DNA of 64,000 nucleotides, taken from NCBI RefSeq assembly GCF_036088315.1, contig NZ_CP107996.1, positions 248,001-312,000 of the forward strand. Reading direction: 5' to 3'. Under the pieces are notes generated by a model. It had not been told where the DNA came from. It worked only from the letters and a program-made list of their open reading frames with translations, and searched no databases. Positions 16,629 to 28,304 of this stretch are shown here, piece by piece. Within the stretch, counting starts at the first letter, position 1. Each line of letters starts with the position of its first letter. This DNA comes from Streptomyces sp. NBC_00344. Its GTDB lineage: Bacteria; Actinomycetota; Actinomycetes; Streptomycetales; Streptomycetaceae. The translations under genes were made by a program, and so were the position numbers.

Positions 16629-17673
16629 GCCGCTCCGTCCCGTGCGCCACAGGCAGCGACCCGGTCCGCCGTCGCCGAGGGCGGATGTCCGACCGCTCGC
16701 ACCGGCCGAACAGGTCGGGCCGGGAGCCGGGCAGTCATACCGCCACCTCGCGGATTCCTTCGTCCCGCCCATACGGCGCTGCTGCTCGCGACGGTGAAAC
16801 CGGCGGGCGGTGTCACGAGGACGTTGCCGCACAACGGTGCCCGCGCCTGCCACAGTTGCCCGGGACGAAGGGCGCCGCAATGCTTTCACTGCGTCACATT
16901 CCCCCAGGCGGGCCGCTTCGTCGGACATCTGCTCTACTTGGACACCTCGCGTGCCCCATGGCGACACCTCGTCATCGGCGGCCAAGCCGGAATGGAACAC
17001 GCCGACCCGCGCCCGCGGGACAGCACCGTCCATTCCGGCCCGACCGGATGGAACACCTTGACCACTGCTCCTGCCCGCCGTTCGCCCGCAACCGCATCGG
17101 ACACGACTCCGGTACTCGCGGCCCAGCCGCAGCATCACAACCTGTTCGTCGAACCGCTCTTCAGCACCGACCTGTCTCCTTACGAAGAAGAGGAGGAGGA
17201 GCCTCCGCCTCCGGCCTTCCCGCCGGCCGCCGCGTCTCGCCGTCCTCGTCGAAGCTGACCCAGCCCGCCGGGGTTCTCTCAGGCACTCCGGCGGAGCGGT
17301 GAATGACCATGAGCTCGCTTCTGCGCGCTCGGCCGATCGATCGCGCGAAGGTGAGGGGGACCCGTACCTGACGATCAGGCGATCCCCGGATACGTCCACA
17401 CGGCCGACCGCGGACCGAGCGGGTGTCCCGCAAGGCCGCCCGCCCGGCCGCGTGTGCTGAGGCTGCCGATGTCAGAGACCCGCTGCTCGAAGTGGCCCGC
17501 CGAGGAGACGAGTTCGGCCGCGCGACACGGTGCCGGGGGCCTTCCCCCGGGCGACGTGTGGTCCGCAGTCTCCACGGCCTGACGCCACCAGGCTGACGGA
17601 GGGCAGCCCAGTCCCACCGACGTTCGACAAGCCCGCGGCACCTGTCCGCGCCGTCCTATTGCAGGAGAGCCCG
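16629..17673. other. Long intergenic stretch without a firm gene
   Basis: About 1 kb with no recognisable family on either strand. The best frame runs from 16794 (or ATG 16992) to 17258 on the plus strand and ends in FSTDLSPYEEEEEEPPPPAF, an acidic run then a proline run; the underlying GAG/CCT repeats also make a partial hairpin. There is no good ribosome-binding site. It is treated as unassigned. Confidence 0.4.
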
Positions 17674-18069
17674 ATGCAGCACTTCGTCCGTCCGGAGGGT
17701 TCTTCGCCCGTCAACGGCTACAGTCATGCGGTCGCGTTCACCGGAACAATGGTCGCGGTCTCCGGGCAGGTTCCGGTGGACCAGGAGGGCCATGTGGTGG
17801 GCAGGGACGATACCGAGGCTCAGGTGCGCCAGGTCTACGCAAACCTGACGGCCGTCCTTCAGGCGGCCGGCTCGAGCCTCCAGCACGTCGTCAAGCTGAC
17901 GGTCTACCTGACCGACCTGGCCGATCTGCCGGCCTTCCGCCGGGTGCGGGACGAGCACCAGGACGCCACCCGTCCTCCCGCCTGCTCGCTCGTGCAGGTG
18001 GCAGGGCTGGTCAATCCGGCCTTCCGGGTCGAGATGGACGCCTTGGCCGTGACCCGCGCCGAGGACTGA
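17674..18069 (+). CDS. RidA-family protein
   Basis: The 131-residue protein is a single RidA/YjgF domain: VSGQVPVDQEGHVVGRDDTE, a central LTAVLQAAGSSLQHVVKLTV segment and the C-terminal NPAFRVEMDALA with the family Arg. RidA proteins hydrolyse reactive 2-aminoacrylate-type enamines made by PLP enzymes, although members without that activity occur. AGGAGAG precedes the ATG at good spacing. The upstream in-frame extension to 17530 is not needed. The gene stands alone. Confidence 0.9.
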   Translation: MQHFVRPEGSSPVNGYSHAVAFTGTMVAVSGQVPVDQEGHVVGRDDTEAQVRQVYANLTAVLQAAGSSLQHVVKLTVYLTDLADLPAFRRVRDEHQDATRPPACSLVQVAGLVNPAFRVEMDALAVTRAED

Positions 18070-18181
18070 ACTCCGCCTGTCCGTTCCGGCAACCCGAACG
18101 GGGCCGAGCTGTACGGATCATGGCAACCGCGGCGGGTGTACGACAGCCGTCTCCACTCGGTTCGGACGCGGTGAATGCGGC

Positions 18182-18601
18182 TCAAGCCAGGATCTTCGCC
18201 TTCGCCCTCTCGTACTCGTCGGCGGTCAGGTCTCCGTTGCGCTTCAGATCGGCCAGCTTCGCCAGCTCGCTGGCATGAGCGCCCCCGCCGCCTCCACCGC
18301 CGTGACCCGGCCCTGGCCCGCCGGCGGCCTTCTGCACATAGGAACGGAACGCCTGCTCCTGGTCCCTGGCCTGCTCCACATCCCGTTCCCGCATGCTCCG
18401 GCCGCGCGCGATCAGGTACACCAGCACCCCGACATACGGCACCAGCAGCACGAAGACGAGCCATCCCGCCTTGGCCCACCCGCTGAGCGAATGGTCACGG
18501 AACAGATCAGTGATCACCTTGAACAACAGGAAGAACCACATGACCCACAGGAAGAAGTAGAGCATCGTCAGAAACAGATCCAGCAGCGGATAGTCGTCCA
18601 T
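18182..18601 (-). CDS. SHOCT-domain membrane protein
   Basis: The 139-residue protein has two hydrophobic helices (about 6-30 and 45-66, the PLDc_N-type membrane module), a linker with a Gly-rich run, and a C-terminal SHOCT domain (LADLKRNGDLTADEYERAKA). Such proteins are common in Streptomyces and of unknown role; SHOCT is thought to mediate oligomerisation. The ATG at 18601 has GGAGGG 7 bases upstream; the longer frame to 18715 is not needed. Confidence 0.88.
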   Translation of the reverse strand: MDDYPLLDLFLTMLYFFLWVMWFFLLFKVITDLFRDHSLSGWAKAGWLVFVLLVPYVGVLVYLIARGRSMRERDVEQARDQEQAFRSYVQKAAGGPGPGHGGGGGGGAHASELAKLADLKRNGDLTADEYERAKAKILA

Positions 18602-18824
18602 CGCGCAGCCCTCCACGCCCAGTCCGCGCGCTGCCGCGGAATCTGATCCGGTCTCCTCAGGCATACCGCCACCCGGGACATCCCGCATCTCGGACCGGCC
18701 GCACCCCGAGACCACCTGTCAGGCCAGGGATGAACCGTGCCCGGAGGGCCGGGGCCGCCGCGGGCTTTTGTCCCGGCGCCTCACCGTGATGTCCGCCCGG
18801 GACCGGGCTGCACTCGCCGAAGGG

Positions 18825-19235
18825 TCAGTGCACCTCGTTGATGCGGATCAGATTGCCCGCAGGATCACGGAAGGCACAGTCACGAATCCCGTGCGGCTGC
18901 TCGGTCGGTTCCTGCACGACCTCGGCGCCGCCGGCCTCCAGCCGCGCGAAGGTCCCGTCGAGGTCTGCGGTGGCCAGAACGACGCGGGCATAGCTGCCCT
19001 TGGCCATCATCTCGAGGATGGTGTCGCGCTCGTCGTCGGTGATTCCGGGGTCTGCGGCCGGGGGCTCCAGGACGATGGACGTGCCGGGCTGGTCGGCGGG
19101 GCCGACGGTGATCCAGCGCATGCCGCCGTATCCGACGTCGTTACGGACCTCGAATCCGAGAATGTCGCGGTAAAAGGCCAGGGATGCCTCCGCGTCGCTG
19201 TGCGGGAGGAACGTCCAGTGAATGGTGATGTCCAT
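18825..19235 (-). CDS. VOC-family (glyoxalase-like) protein
   Basis: The 136-residue protein has the paired beta-alpha-beta-beta-beta units of the VOC superfamily (WTFLPHSDAEASLAFYRDIL at the start, FRDPAGNLIRINEVH at the end). The chemistry is unknown; relatives include dioxygenases, fosfomycin/bleomycin resistance proteins and glyoxalases. It begins 10 bases after the AraC-family gene stop and forms an AraC-VOC operon, a common actinobacterial pair in which the regulator controls the VOC gene. A GTG 9 bases upstream is an alternative start. A decayed copy of this 5' end lies at 22914-23150. Confidence 0.88.
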   Translation of the reverse strand: MDITIHWTFLPHSDAEASLAFYRDILGFEVRNDVGYGGMRWITVGPADQPGTSIVLEPPAADPGITDDERDTILEMMAKGSYARVVLATADLDGTFARLEAGGAEVVQEPTEQPHGIRDCAFRDPAGNLIRINEVH

Positions 19236-19245
19236 GGCTGTCACG

Positions 19246-19689
19246 CTAGCCGCGGCCCGGTGACCGCGCTTCTCGATTCCTGACCGGTCTCGTCACCTGT
19301 TTCGCGACGCACGACGGCATCCCAGCCGTCGCGCGCGTCGCCTGGCGCCGATAGACGCTGGGCGTCACACCGACCAACTCGGTAAAACGTGTGCTGAAGG
19401 TGCCCAGCGACGAACAGCCGACCGCGAAACACACCTCGGTGACGCTGAGGTCGCCACACCGCAGCAGCGCCATCGCCCGCTCGATACGCCGCGTCATGAG
19501 ATAGGCATACGGCGACTCGCCGTATGCCTGCCGGAACTCGCGACTGAGGTGCCCGGCCGACATGTGCGCGCCGCGCGCGAGCGCCTCGACGTCCAGCGGC
19601 TGCGCGTACTCCCGGTCGATCCGGTCACGGACACGGCGCAGCCGCACGAGATCCTGCAGGTGCTGCGCTGTGGCTGGTCTGCTGGTCAC
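19246..19689 (-). CDS. AraC-family transcriptional regulator
   Basis: The 147-residue protein is essentially a double helix-turn-helix AraC DNA-binding domain (DVEALARGAHMSAGHLSREF and then SVTEVCFAVGCSSLGTFSTR), without a large sensory domain. The GTG at 19689 gives the compact family-like N-terminus; an ATG at 19734 is possible. It is followed immediately by the VOC gene and probably activates that operon. The last 20 or so codons are duplicated at about 23054-23150 in a decayed copy. Confidence 0.85.
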   Translation of the reverse strand: MTSRPATAQHLQDLVRLRRVRDRIDREYAQPLDVEALARGAHMSAGHLSREFRQAYGESPYAYLMTRRIERAMALLRCGDLSVTEVCFAVGCSSLGTFSTRFTELVGVTPSVYRRQATRATAGMPSCVAKQVTRPVRNREARSPGRG

Positions 19690-19752
19690 ATACGAAATCG
19701 TGCCACATGCGACTGTGCGCACAACGGGATGCAAGGTTCCTCGAGGTCTCTG

Positions 19753-22137
<2,385 letters not shown>

Positions 22138-22439
22138 GCTTATCGTGTCTCCATCCGTCGGGCAGATCCGCCTTCGCGGTTTCCGCCGGTGTCGCCCGGC
22201 TCGATCCGACCGGCCGCGAGCGGTGCGTCCGCTCTCCATTGTCCGGTTCTCCCCTGCGTGGGAGCCAGGGCTTTCACCGGGGCGTGGCCCGCGGCTGCCC
22301 CTCGCCGTCCCGGTCGGCGGGCAGCGGCCCCACGTACGGCGCACCGCCCGCCGAAGCACCGGCCGCTCGGACGTCGGTCCGCGGGCGAGCCGGTGCCCGG
22401 TACGGCGGCGATGCCGGGCGAGGGGGTGGGGGCCGGCAC
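22138..22439. other. Intergenic region upstream of the UvrA-like gene
   Basis: No gene or clear regulatory motif was recognised in this roughly 300-base gap between the UvrA-like gene and the VOC gene, which lie on the same strand. The frame here is an N-terminal extension of the UvrA-like reading frame with low-complexity composition. Confidence 0.4.
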
Positions 22440-22796
22440 TCATCGGTCCTGAAGGAGCCCGAGGACATTGCCGTCGACGTCGGTGAAGGTGGCCACCAGG
22501 CGGCCTCCACCGACGTCGTGCGCGGGCTCCTTCACAGTGGCGCCCGCGGCGGTCACCTCGGCCAGTTTCGCCTCGATGTCCGGCACGTGCCAGTACGCCA
22601 CCGGTGAGGTCATGCCCTGCGGCCCGCCGCCGGGCACCAGGCCGATCTGCTGGCCCTCGGCCTCGAAGCCCACGTAGTACGACTCGTCGGTCTGCGGCGA
22701 CACGCCGAGCAGGGCGGCGTACACCGCCTTGGCCTTCGCCGGGTCGGACACGGGGTGCAGCACGGTCTTGATTCCCTGGGTGGAAGAGCTGGTCAT
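22440..22796 (-). CDS. VOC-family (glyoxalase-like) protein
   Basis: The 118-residue protein is a compact VOC fold (GIKTVLHPVSDPAKAKAVYA near the start, TFTDVDGNVLGLLQ at the end). AGGAG lies 5 bases before the ATG at 22796, with a GTG 6 bases further upstream. It is separate in sequence from the other VOC protein nearby. Metal-ligand positions are ambiguous and the substrate is unknown. It lies directly upstream of the UvrA-like gene on the same strand. Confidence 0.88.
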   Translation of the reverse strand: MTSSSTQGIKTVLHPVSDPAKAKAVYAALLGVSPQTDESYYVGFEAEGQQIGLVPGGGPQGMTSPVAYWHVPDIEAKLAEVTAAGATVKEPAHDVGGGRLVATFTDVDGNVLGLLQDR

Positions 22797-22820
22797 GGTC
22801 ACTCCTGAAGTCGTAGGTCC

Positions 22821-22880
22821 GATCGGGCTGTCGCTTTCCGGCTCCAGGACGAACCGGAAGCCGAAGAGCGACAGCCGATC
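22821..22880. repeat. Long imperfect hairpin
   Basis: GATCGGGCTGTCGC (22821-22834) pairs with GCGACAGCCGATC (22868-22880), with one bulged G, and the inner bases (TTTCCGG and CCGGAAG) extend the stem. It sits between the decayed AraC-VOC copy and the intact VOC gene, and could be a terminator or leader structure. Confidence 0.45.
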
Positions 22881-22913
22881 ACTGCGGATGGCGCTTTCTG
22901 TGCCGACCGTTCG

Positions 22914-23150
22914 TCAGGCGGGCACGGCTCGCGAGGTAAGGACGGCCACCACCGGGACCACTCCCTTGCAGTCGCGCCGTACGGCCTGGCACGGCAGGGA
23001 TTCGTCCGCGTCGCTGCGCGGGAGGAGGGCCCAGTGGGTGACGTCCATGGCGATCACGCTAGCTGCGGCCCGGTGACCGCGCTTCTCGATTCCTGACCGG
23101 TCCGGTCGCGTGTTCCTCGGCCCACGACGAGGTCCCGGCCGTCGCGTGTG
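22914..23150 (-). pseudogene. Decayed copy of the AraC 3' end and VOC 5' end
   Basis: The minus strand contains a short AraC tail (RNREARSPGR then stop) followed immediately by a VOC-like start (MDVTHWALLPRSDADESLP), which then loses homology and ends after about 45 codons. The same junction occurs intact at 19231-19300. About 40 bases around the AraC stop are identical in both copies. The AraC part ends upstream in a stop codon. This is a fragmentary duplication of the AraC-VOC operon, with no likely product. Confidence 0.75.
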
Positions 23151-23225
23151 CCTGCCGAGCTGGACCTCACCACATGCCACAGTGCGGCACCGGGGACGCG
23201 GAGGCGAAGGTGCGCCTCCGATCCG

Positions 23226-23741
23226 CTATGCGTCACGCAGCCAGCTCCGGAAGCCGTCGAACCAGCCGATCACGTCGCGCAGGTGGTTGTCCGGGGCGGC
23301 GAAGAGAGAGCGGATCGTGGCGGCGGGATCCACCACCGGGGTCGGGTTGCCGTCTTCTTCCTCCTCGCGGGCGAGCATCTCCTGCTCGGCGTGGCTCAGC
23401 GCCGCACGGGGGACCGTCACGAGGGGGTACCCTCCCGCGACCGGCAGCTGGTCCGGTTCATCCGGGTCGCAGCGCCACTGCGCTCCGCAGTGACGCACCT
23501 GGACCTCACCCAGATACCACGACGCGACCTGCAGCAGCACCGTGTCACGGGCCAGGTCGGCTTCCTTCCACGCGGAGAACCGGGCGCGGACCAGTTCCTC
23601 GAGCCGGTCGAGCGAGGCGGGGGTGAAGTCCCAGCCTCCGCCGTGCTCCTGCGACCAGGCGGGGAAGTCGTCCCGCTGGGTGCCCAGCCAGGCGCTGAGC
23701 CGGGGGTTGTCGGCCCATTCGGGCGTGTCGATCGCATCCAT
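23226..23741 (-). CDS. Conserved hypothetical actinobacterial protein
   Basis: The 171-residue protein has no signal peptide or membrane segment. It contains WADNPRLSAWLGTQ, WKEADLARDTVLLQVASWYL and a C-terminal VIGWFDGFRSWLR; the Trp-rich helices suggest a compact globular protein. I do not recognise the function. The codon bias is typical and the ATG at 23741 is the best start, although its ribosome-binding site is weak. It is divergent from the surface-protein gene. Confidence 0.7.
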   Translation of the reverse strand: MDAIDTPEWADNPRLSAWLGTQRDDFPAWSQEHGGGWDFTPASLDRLEELVRARFSAWKEADLARDTVLLQVASWYLGEVQVRHCGAQWRCDPDEPDQLPVAGGYPLVTVPRAALSHAEQEMLAREEEEDGNPTPVVDPAATIRSLFAAPDNHLRDVIGWFDGFRSWLRDA

Positions 23742-23943
23742 GCCGTCAGAGCCTAGATCGCCCGGCACTTCCGTTGTAACGAAACTGTGTGCAAAGGGCG
23801 TTGACTGGCGGCACGCCCGGGAAACTGTGCGACTCCTGTCCGCGGCGCCAACTAGTGTCTGGGATTCGGCGGCGCCATACATGTCACGGGGGCCTTGGCG
23901 CCGCGCGCACATCATCGTCCGGGCTCCCGTCGGAGAACCCACA

Positions 23944-26307
23944 GTGAACCGACTCATACCCACGCCTTCCAGGCGCCGCCGATCCATCACGCACACCGCT
24001 CTCACCCTGGCCACCGCAGGAGTCCTCACTGTCGTCGGCCTGCCGTTACTTTCGGGCACCGCATACGCCGACAAGGGCAAGCGCTGCGACGAGAAGTACG
24101 ACTTCACCGGCGCCGAGAACCCTGTCCAGCCGTGGGAGCAGAACATCCACGTCCGTGACAAGCGGAACTGGGACTCCTATGCGTACGACGCCCCGCGCCA
24201 GGCCATGGACGGCCTCACGCTCAAGGGCACGCCGGAGGAACAGCGAAACTTCCTCGAAGGGCTCAAGCCGTACACGCAGTACGGCAAGAACACACCCGAC
24301 CGTGTCTACGCCCAGTACCGCGACTACATGGCGCGGAAGTCCTGGACGGACACCCGCTACGGCAGCTTCGAGAAGTGGCTGTCGGACGCGTGGATCCTGC
24401 CGAACAACAACAACAAACGCGGGGCCTTCTTCGAGAAGAAGGCCGTCAAGGATCTCGGTCTGCTCGGCCCTGACTGGCTGTGCAACGAAGAGGTCGAGGT
24501 CAAGGACAAAAACGGCCGGACGGTCATGGTCAAGGACCCCAAGACCGGCAAGATGAAGCCGATGGTCCGCAAGTTCGACGCCGTGAACTACAAGCAGGAC
24601 AAGTTCCTGGAGTTCAAGGCCGGTCCCGGACGCGACACCGACCAGGACAGGGCCAACAAGGCATTTCTCGAGGACCCTGCCCGCAAGAACTCCCGCGTCA
24701 CCTATGTCAACGGCGAGTCGAAGAACTCAGCCACCACGAAGTACCTCGGCAAACTGGCCGATGAGTTCGGGATGGATGACCGCGGGCGCCCCCGCGTAAC
24801 CGCCTATGAGCACCGATCCACCAGCCTCCCCAGGTACAACGCCGTCAAGGGGGTGACGCGGAGCGACCCGAACTTCGCCGCCGGCGGCAACAACCAGGCC
24901 GCCGGCGGGGCCTCGCGGACGGTCGGCCAGTCCCCCGCCACCCCGAAGGACATGGCCGAGCAGATCAAGCGCATCGGGGTCAACGGACCCCGCGCGAACG
25001 GAGTGCGCGGTCCGGGCGGTGTCGACTTCTCCACCCTCGACCTCGCCTACGTCGGCAAGCCGGTCAACGGCAAGGGCCTGCCGTACGCGTTCTCCGCGAA
25101 CAAGGTCCAGGACGAGTCCCCGCAGTACGGATGGGGCGGCAGGGCCAAGGCACAGCTCATCTCCGACAGCTTCTTCGCCTGGCTCGCCCTGACGCCGGAC
25201 AAGTTCTGGGTCAACCTCAACCCGGACCAGCCCGACAAGATCATGGACGCCACGTTCGGCAGGACCGACGCCGGTCGCGTACTGCTGCAGGCCGACCTCC
25301 AGATGAAGCACGACTACGCCAAGGACCTGGACCCGCGCCAGGGTCTGGGCAAGCAGTACTGGGCCGCCATGCAGGCCGCCGGGCTGAAGTGCGGTACCTC
25401 GCTTCGCAATTGGATCGTGCCCAAGCAGGCCAAGGTCCGCGCCGACGCCGGCGGCCTCTACATCCTCGACACACCGCTGAAGGTCAACACGCTCGAGATC
25501 AACTTCAAGACCCCGAGTCCGAACGGCGACTGTCACCTGACGAAGGAGCAGCAGAAGACCGCTGCCGACCTGGCCCGGCAGACCATCACGCCGGACATCG
25601 AGAAGCGGGTCAACACCGCACCTGAGTACGCCGATCTGCGTCGCGTCTACAGTGCGCGCGTGGCCGCCGAGTACGTCCGTCAGCAGGACGCCCAGGCACC
25701 GTCGGAGTACCACACGATCATCAACAGCAACAACGTGAGCCGGTGGCCGCTGCGCAGCCCGAACAGGACGTGGAGGCCGAAGCAGACCTATGACGACTAC
25801 GTGAAGTCGTTCACGCAGGGCGACTACAGCTACCCCTGCGAGTTCGCCGGGCAGCAGAAGACCTGCGTCATGGGCGGGGTCGACTTCTCCAAGGCACCCA
25901 AGCGGAACATCAGCCGCGGCGAGTTCCAGGTGCAGCACCGCCACCTGCCCAGGTCCACCAGAACCAGCGTGCAGGCCATGACGGACAACGCCGAGAACGA
26001 CCACCTGCTGCTGCTCGGCGGCGGCGGGCAACAGCAGGCCGGGGGCGGGGACGGCGGCAGCACGCCGAGTCCGAAACCGACCCACACCAGCGCTCCCTCC
26101 AGCCCGGCCACTCACACTCGCCCGCCGAGTTCGTCCACCCCGTCGGACGGACCGCGGAGCCCGTCCGGCCCGGCAGGCAAGGATGACCGCGGAGGCCTCG
26201 CCGACACCGGAACCCAGGTCCTCGCCGTCGCCGGGATCGCTGTGGTGCTCCTGGCAGCCGGTGGAGCACTGATCTGGTGGCGACGACGCCGCACCACCAG
26301 CGGCTGA
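23944..26307 (+). CDS. Secreted cell-wall-anchored protein with PD-(D/E)xK nuclease-like domain
   Basis: The 787-residue protein has a signal peptide (about 1-42, ending GTAYA), a domain at about 155-235 with the nuclease pattern E164 (AFFEKKA), D212 (KFDAVNY) and E223-x-K225 (FLEFKAG), a long region of unknown fold, a Pro/Ser/Thr-rich linker, and a C-terminal sorting signal: LADTG at 752-756, a hydrophobic helix and RRRR. LAxTG signals are substrates of class E sortases in Streptomyces. The start is GTG at 23944, with GGAGAA before it. It may be a surface or contact-dependent nuclease, or a structural protein on a nuclease scaffold. The fold is inferred by eye. Confidence 0.72.
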   Translation: MNRLIPTPSRRRRSITHTALTLATAGVLTVVGLPLLSGTAYADKGKRCDEKYDFTGAENPVQPWEQNIHVRDKRNWDSYAYDAPRQAMDGLTLKGTPEEQRNFLEGLKPYTQYGKNTPDRVYAQYRDYMARKSWTDTRYGSFEKWLSDAWILPNNNNKRGAFFEKKAVKDLGLLGPDWLCNEEVEVKDKNGRTVMVKDPKTGKMKPMVRKFDAVNYKQDKFLEFKAGPGRDTDQDRANKAFLEDPARKNSRVTYVNGESKNSATTKYLGKLADEFGMDDRGRPRVTAYEHRSTSLPRYNAVKGVTRSDPNFAAGGNNQAAGGASRTVGQSPATPKDMAEQIKRIGVNGPRANGVRGPGGVDFSTLDLAYVGKPVNGKGLPYAFSANKVQDESPQYGWGGRAKAQLISDSFFAWLALTPDKFWVNLNPDQPDKIMDATFGRTDAGRVLLQADLQMKHDYAKDLDPRQGLGKQYWAAMQAAGLKCGTSLRNWIVPKQAKVRADAGGLYILDTPLKVNTLEINFKTPSPNGDCHLTKEQQKTAADLARQTITPDIEKRVNTAPEYADLRRVYSARVAAEYVRQQDAQAPSEYHTIINSNNVSRWPLRSPNRTWRPKQTYDDYVKSFTQGDYSYPCEFAGQQKTCVMGGVDFSKAPKRNISRGEFQVQHRHLPRSTRTSVQAMTDNAENDHLLLLGGGGQQQAGGGDGGSTPSPKPTHTSAPSSPATHTRPPSSSTPSDGPRSPSGPAGKDDRGGLADTGTQVLAVAGIAVVLLAAGGALIWWRRRRTTSG

Positions 26308-26329
26308 CCGCCCGACTGCGGAACCACAC

Positions 26330-26358
26330 GGCCCCGTCCGGAATCTCCGGGCGGGGCC
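26330..26358. terminator. Bidirectional terminator hairpin between convergent genes
   Basis: GGCCCCGTCCGGA (26330-26342) pairs with TCCGGGCGGGGCC (26346-26358) over 13 bases with one G-T pair and a 3-base loop. It lies between the convergent surface-protein and carotenoid-oxygenase genes. Confidence 0.8.
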
Positions 26359-26412
26359 TCGGGCGTGCTTCGGGCCCCGGCTGAGCAGCCGGAGCCGTGC
26401 GGGGTCGGTCGC

Positions 26413-27723
26413 TCAGTCCGCGAGCCAGTTGCCGTGGAAGCCGTATGGCACACGGGCCGGCAGATGAACGGTGGCGACCGGGGCCGCAGCGAGGTCGTCC
26501 GCGTCCAGGATGACCAGGTCGCTGCGGCCGGTGGCGGAGTCGTAGACGTATGTCAGGAGCCAGCCCGGGCCGCCCGCCGCATTGTCGGCGGCGGCGAAGG
26601 CGGCCTCTCCGGGCGTGCGGGCGGGCCCGAAGCTGTGCTCCGTCGCCGCACCGCTGGCCAGTTCGTATCGCACCAGTGAATTGCCGCACGTCACGTGCCC
26701 GTGAGCGGCGTCGAGCCCGGTCAGCCGGTCGTCGACTCGGGGGAACTCGCCGGGGCGGTCGTCGCACTGCTCTTCGCGGACCGTCCCGGTGCCTGGATCG
26801 ATCGTCCACTTCCAGAGTGTGGCCTGCTGTTTGCGGTCGACGACATCGCCGGTCCGCCGCCACAGCTCCGGGTAGCGCATGACGTACAGCACGATGGTGC
26901 CGTCCGGCGCGTCATAGGCGTTGAGCGGGTGGAATACGTAGCACGGGTCGATGCCGAACCAACGCACCTCACCGTACGGGTCGTTGCGGCGCAGCACTCC
27001 CAACCGCGCGCCGTAGCCGTCGTCCCATCGATAGGGCATGGTCCCGGCGGTGGCCAGGTCCAGGTCGAAGACCACGGGCAGGTCCATGAACACGACGTGC
27101 CCGGCTGTGAGGTTGAAGTCGTGCATCATCGTCGGCCCGGGCACCTCGACAGGCCTGCTGATCACCAGCTCACCCGAGGCATCCGCACGGTGGTAGGTGA
27201 GGCCGGGGGCCTCCAGCATCCCGTAGCCGAAGAAGTGCAGCTCTCCGGTGGCCGCGCACGCCTTGGTGTGCGCGGTCATCGCGGTGCCCAGTTTGCCGCC
27301 GAAGTCGTATGCCCCGACCGTCTCCAAGTCGCAGGTGAGCTCGTAGGGCAGGGCCGTCTCGACCAGGGCGAGGGTCCGGCCCGCGTGTCGGATGACGTGG
27401 GTGTTGGCCGGGCCTGCGGTGAGATCGCGGTGCCCGTGGTCGTCGTAGGTCCGGGCCCCGTCGGTGAAGCTGCGGGTGCGCACCCAGCGGTTGCGGTACG
27501 AGACAGCCCGACCGCCCTCGATCCGGACGCCGTGGACCATGCCGTCGCCGAAGAACCAGTGCCCGGATGCGGCGTCAGCGGGGTTCGGCCCGTTGCGGAG
27601 GTACCAACCGGCCAGTTCGGCCGGGATCTGCCCGGTCACCGGCAGGTCGTACGCGGTGAGTTCTTCACCGACGGGGGCGTAGTTGCCCGCCAGGTGGGGC
27701 CGGGACTCTTCCGCTGGGATCAT
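26413..27723 (-). CDS. Carotenoid oxygenase-family protein (carotenoid/stilbene cleavage dioxygenase)
   Basis: The 436-residue protein belongs to the seven-bladed propeller non-haem iron family that cleaves C=C bonds of carotenoids or stilbenes. Four spaced His residues are present in the expected order: TAHTKACAATG, MMHDFNLT, VFHPLNAYD and FHGNWLAD. The N-terminal WYLRNGPNP and HWFFGDGMVHG are family signatures. Its ATG overlaps the stop of the membrane-protein gene (TCAT at 27720-27723 on the plus strand), so the two are translationally coupled. No carotenoid biosynthesis genes are nearby, so a stilbene/lignin-derived or imported substrate is possible. Confidence 0.88.
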   Translation of the reverse strand: MIPAEESRPHLAGNYAPVGEELTAYDLPVTGQIPAELAGWYLRNGPNPADAASGHWFFGDGMVHGVRIEGGRAVSYRNRWVRTRSFTDGARTYDDHGHRDLTAGPANTHVIRHAGRTLALVETALPYELTCDLETVGAYDFGGKLGTAMTAHTKACAATGELHFFGYGMLEAPGLTYHRADASGELVISRPVEVPGPTMMHDFNLTAGHVVFMDLPVVFDLDLATAGTMPYRWDDGYGARLGVLRRNDPYGEVRWFGIDPCYVFHPLNAYDAPDGTIVLYVMRYPELWRRTGDVVDRKQQATLWKWTIDPGTGTVREEQCDDRPGEFPRVDDRLTGLDAAHGHVTCGNSLVRYELASGAATEHSFGPARTPGEAAFAAADNAAGGPGWLLTYVYDSATGRSDLVILDADDLAAAPVATVHLPARVPYGFHGNWLAD

Positions 27724-28274
27724 CGGACAGCGGCCTTGGCCTGGACATGGGCGATGTAGCGGACGGTGAAGAGCATCGGGATCACGAAGCCGGCGATCTG
27801 GATGAGCGTGGAGAGCGTCGAGTGGGCGTTTCCTGCATGCGCCACGAGGACGAGCACGACAGCGGTCAGCGCGAAGCCCGCGGTCCATACGGCGGTGATG
27901 ATGACGTTGGTCCGAATGAACGGCTTGAGCCCCCAAACCTCGGGCGGGGTGGTGCGCTTGGCGATGCCCAGGGTGAACGGCTTACCGATGGCCAGCGAGA
28001 TCCCGGCTATGACCGCCAGCGTGCCCGATGACAGCGCCGCCGAGTAGTCGTGCACGCCCGAGTCCGGGTTGACGAAGGCGATGGCGGCCAGTACCGCGAA
28101 GAAGACGGCGGAGCCGAGCTCGATGATCAGCGCGTCACATCCGGCACCCGTCCGGACCTGCTGGACGATCACTGCCACCGCGACGGCCAAGGCGGCCAGC
28201 GCCGCCCACTGCCAGTCCCCCGACGGCAGCACAGCGAAGATGATCCATGGGAGGAAGGTGCGCAGGTAGGACAT
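27720..28274 (-). CDS. Multi-pass membrane protein coupled to the carotenoid oxygenase
   Basis: The 184-residue protein has about five hydrophobic helices (for example LRTFLPWIIFAVL, AALAALAVAVAVIV, IIELGSAVFFAVLAAIAFV, ALTAVVLVLVA, LIQIAGFVIPMLF). I do not recognise the family. It overlaps the carotenoid oxygenase start by 4 bases. The pairing suggests the membrane protein moves or senses the enzyme's hydrophobic substrate or product; that is an inference from context. A promoter with repeated motifs lies about 30-70 bases upstream. Confidence 0.82.
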   Translation of the reverse strand: MSYLRTFLPWIIFAVLPSGDWQWAALAALAVAVAVIVQQVRTGAGCDALIIELGSAVFFAVLAAIAFVNPDSGVHDYSAALSSGTLAVIAGISLAIGKPFTLGIAKRTTPPEVWGLKPFIRTNVIITAVWTAGFALTAVVLVLVAHAGNAHSTLSTLIQIAGFVIPMLFTVRYIAHVQAKAAVR

Positions 28275-28304
28275 TGAGGTCTCCGCTTCAGCGTTTCCGT
28301 TCCG

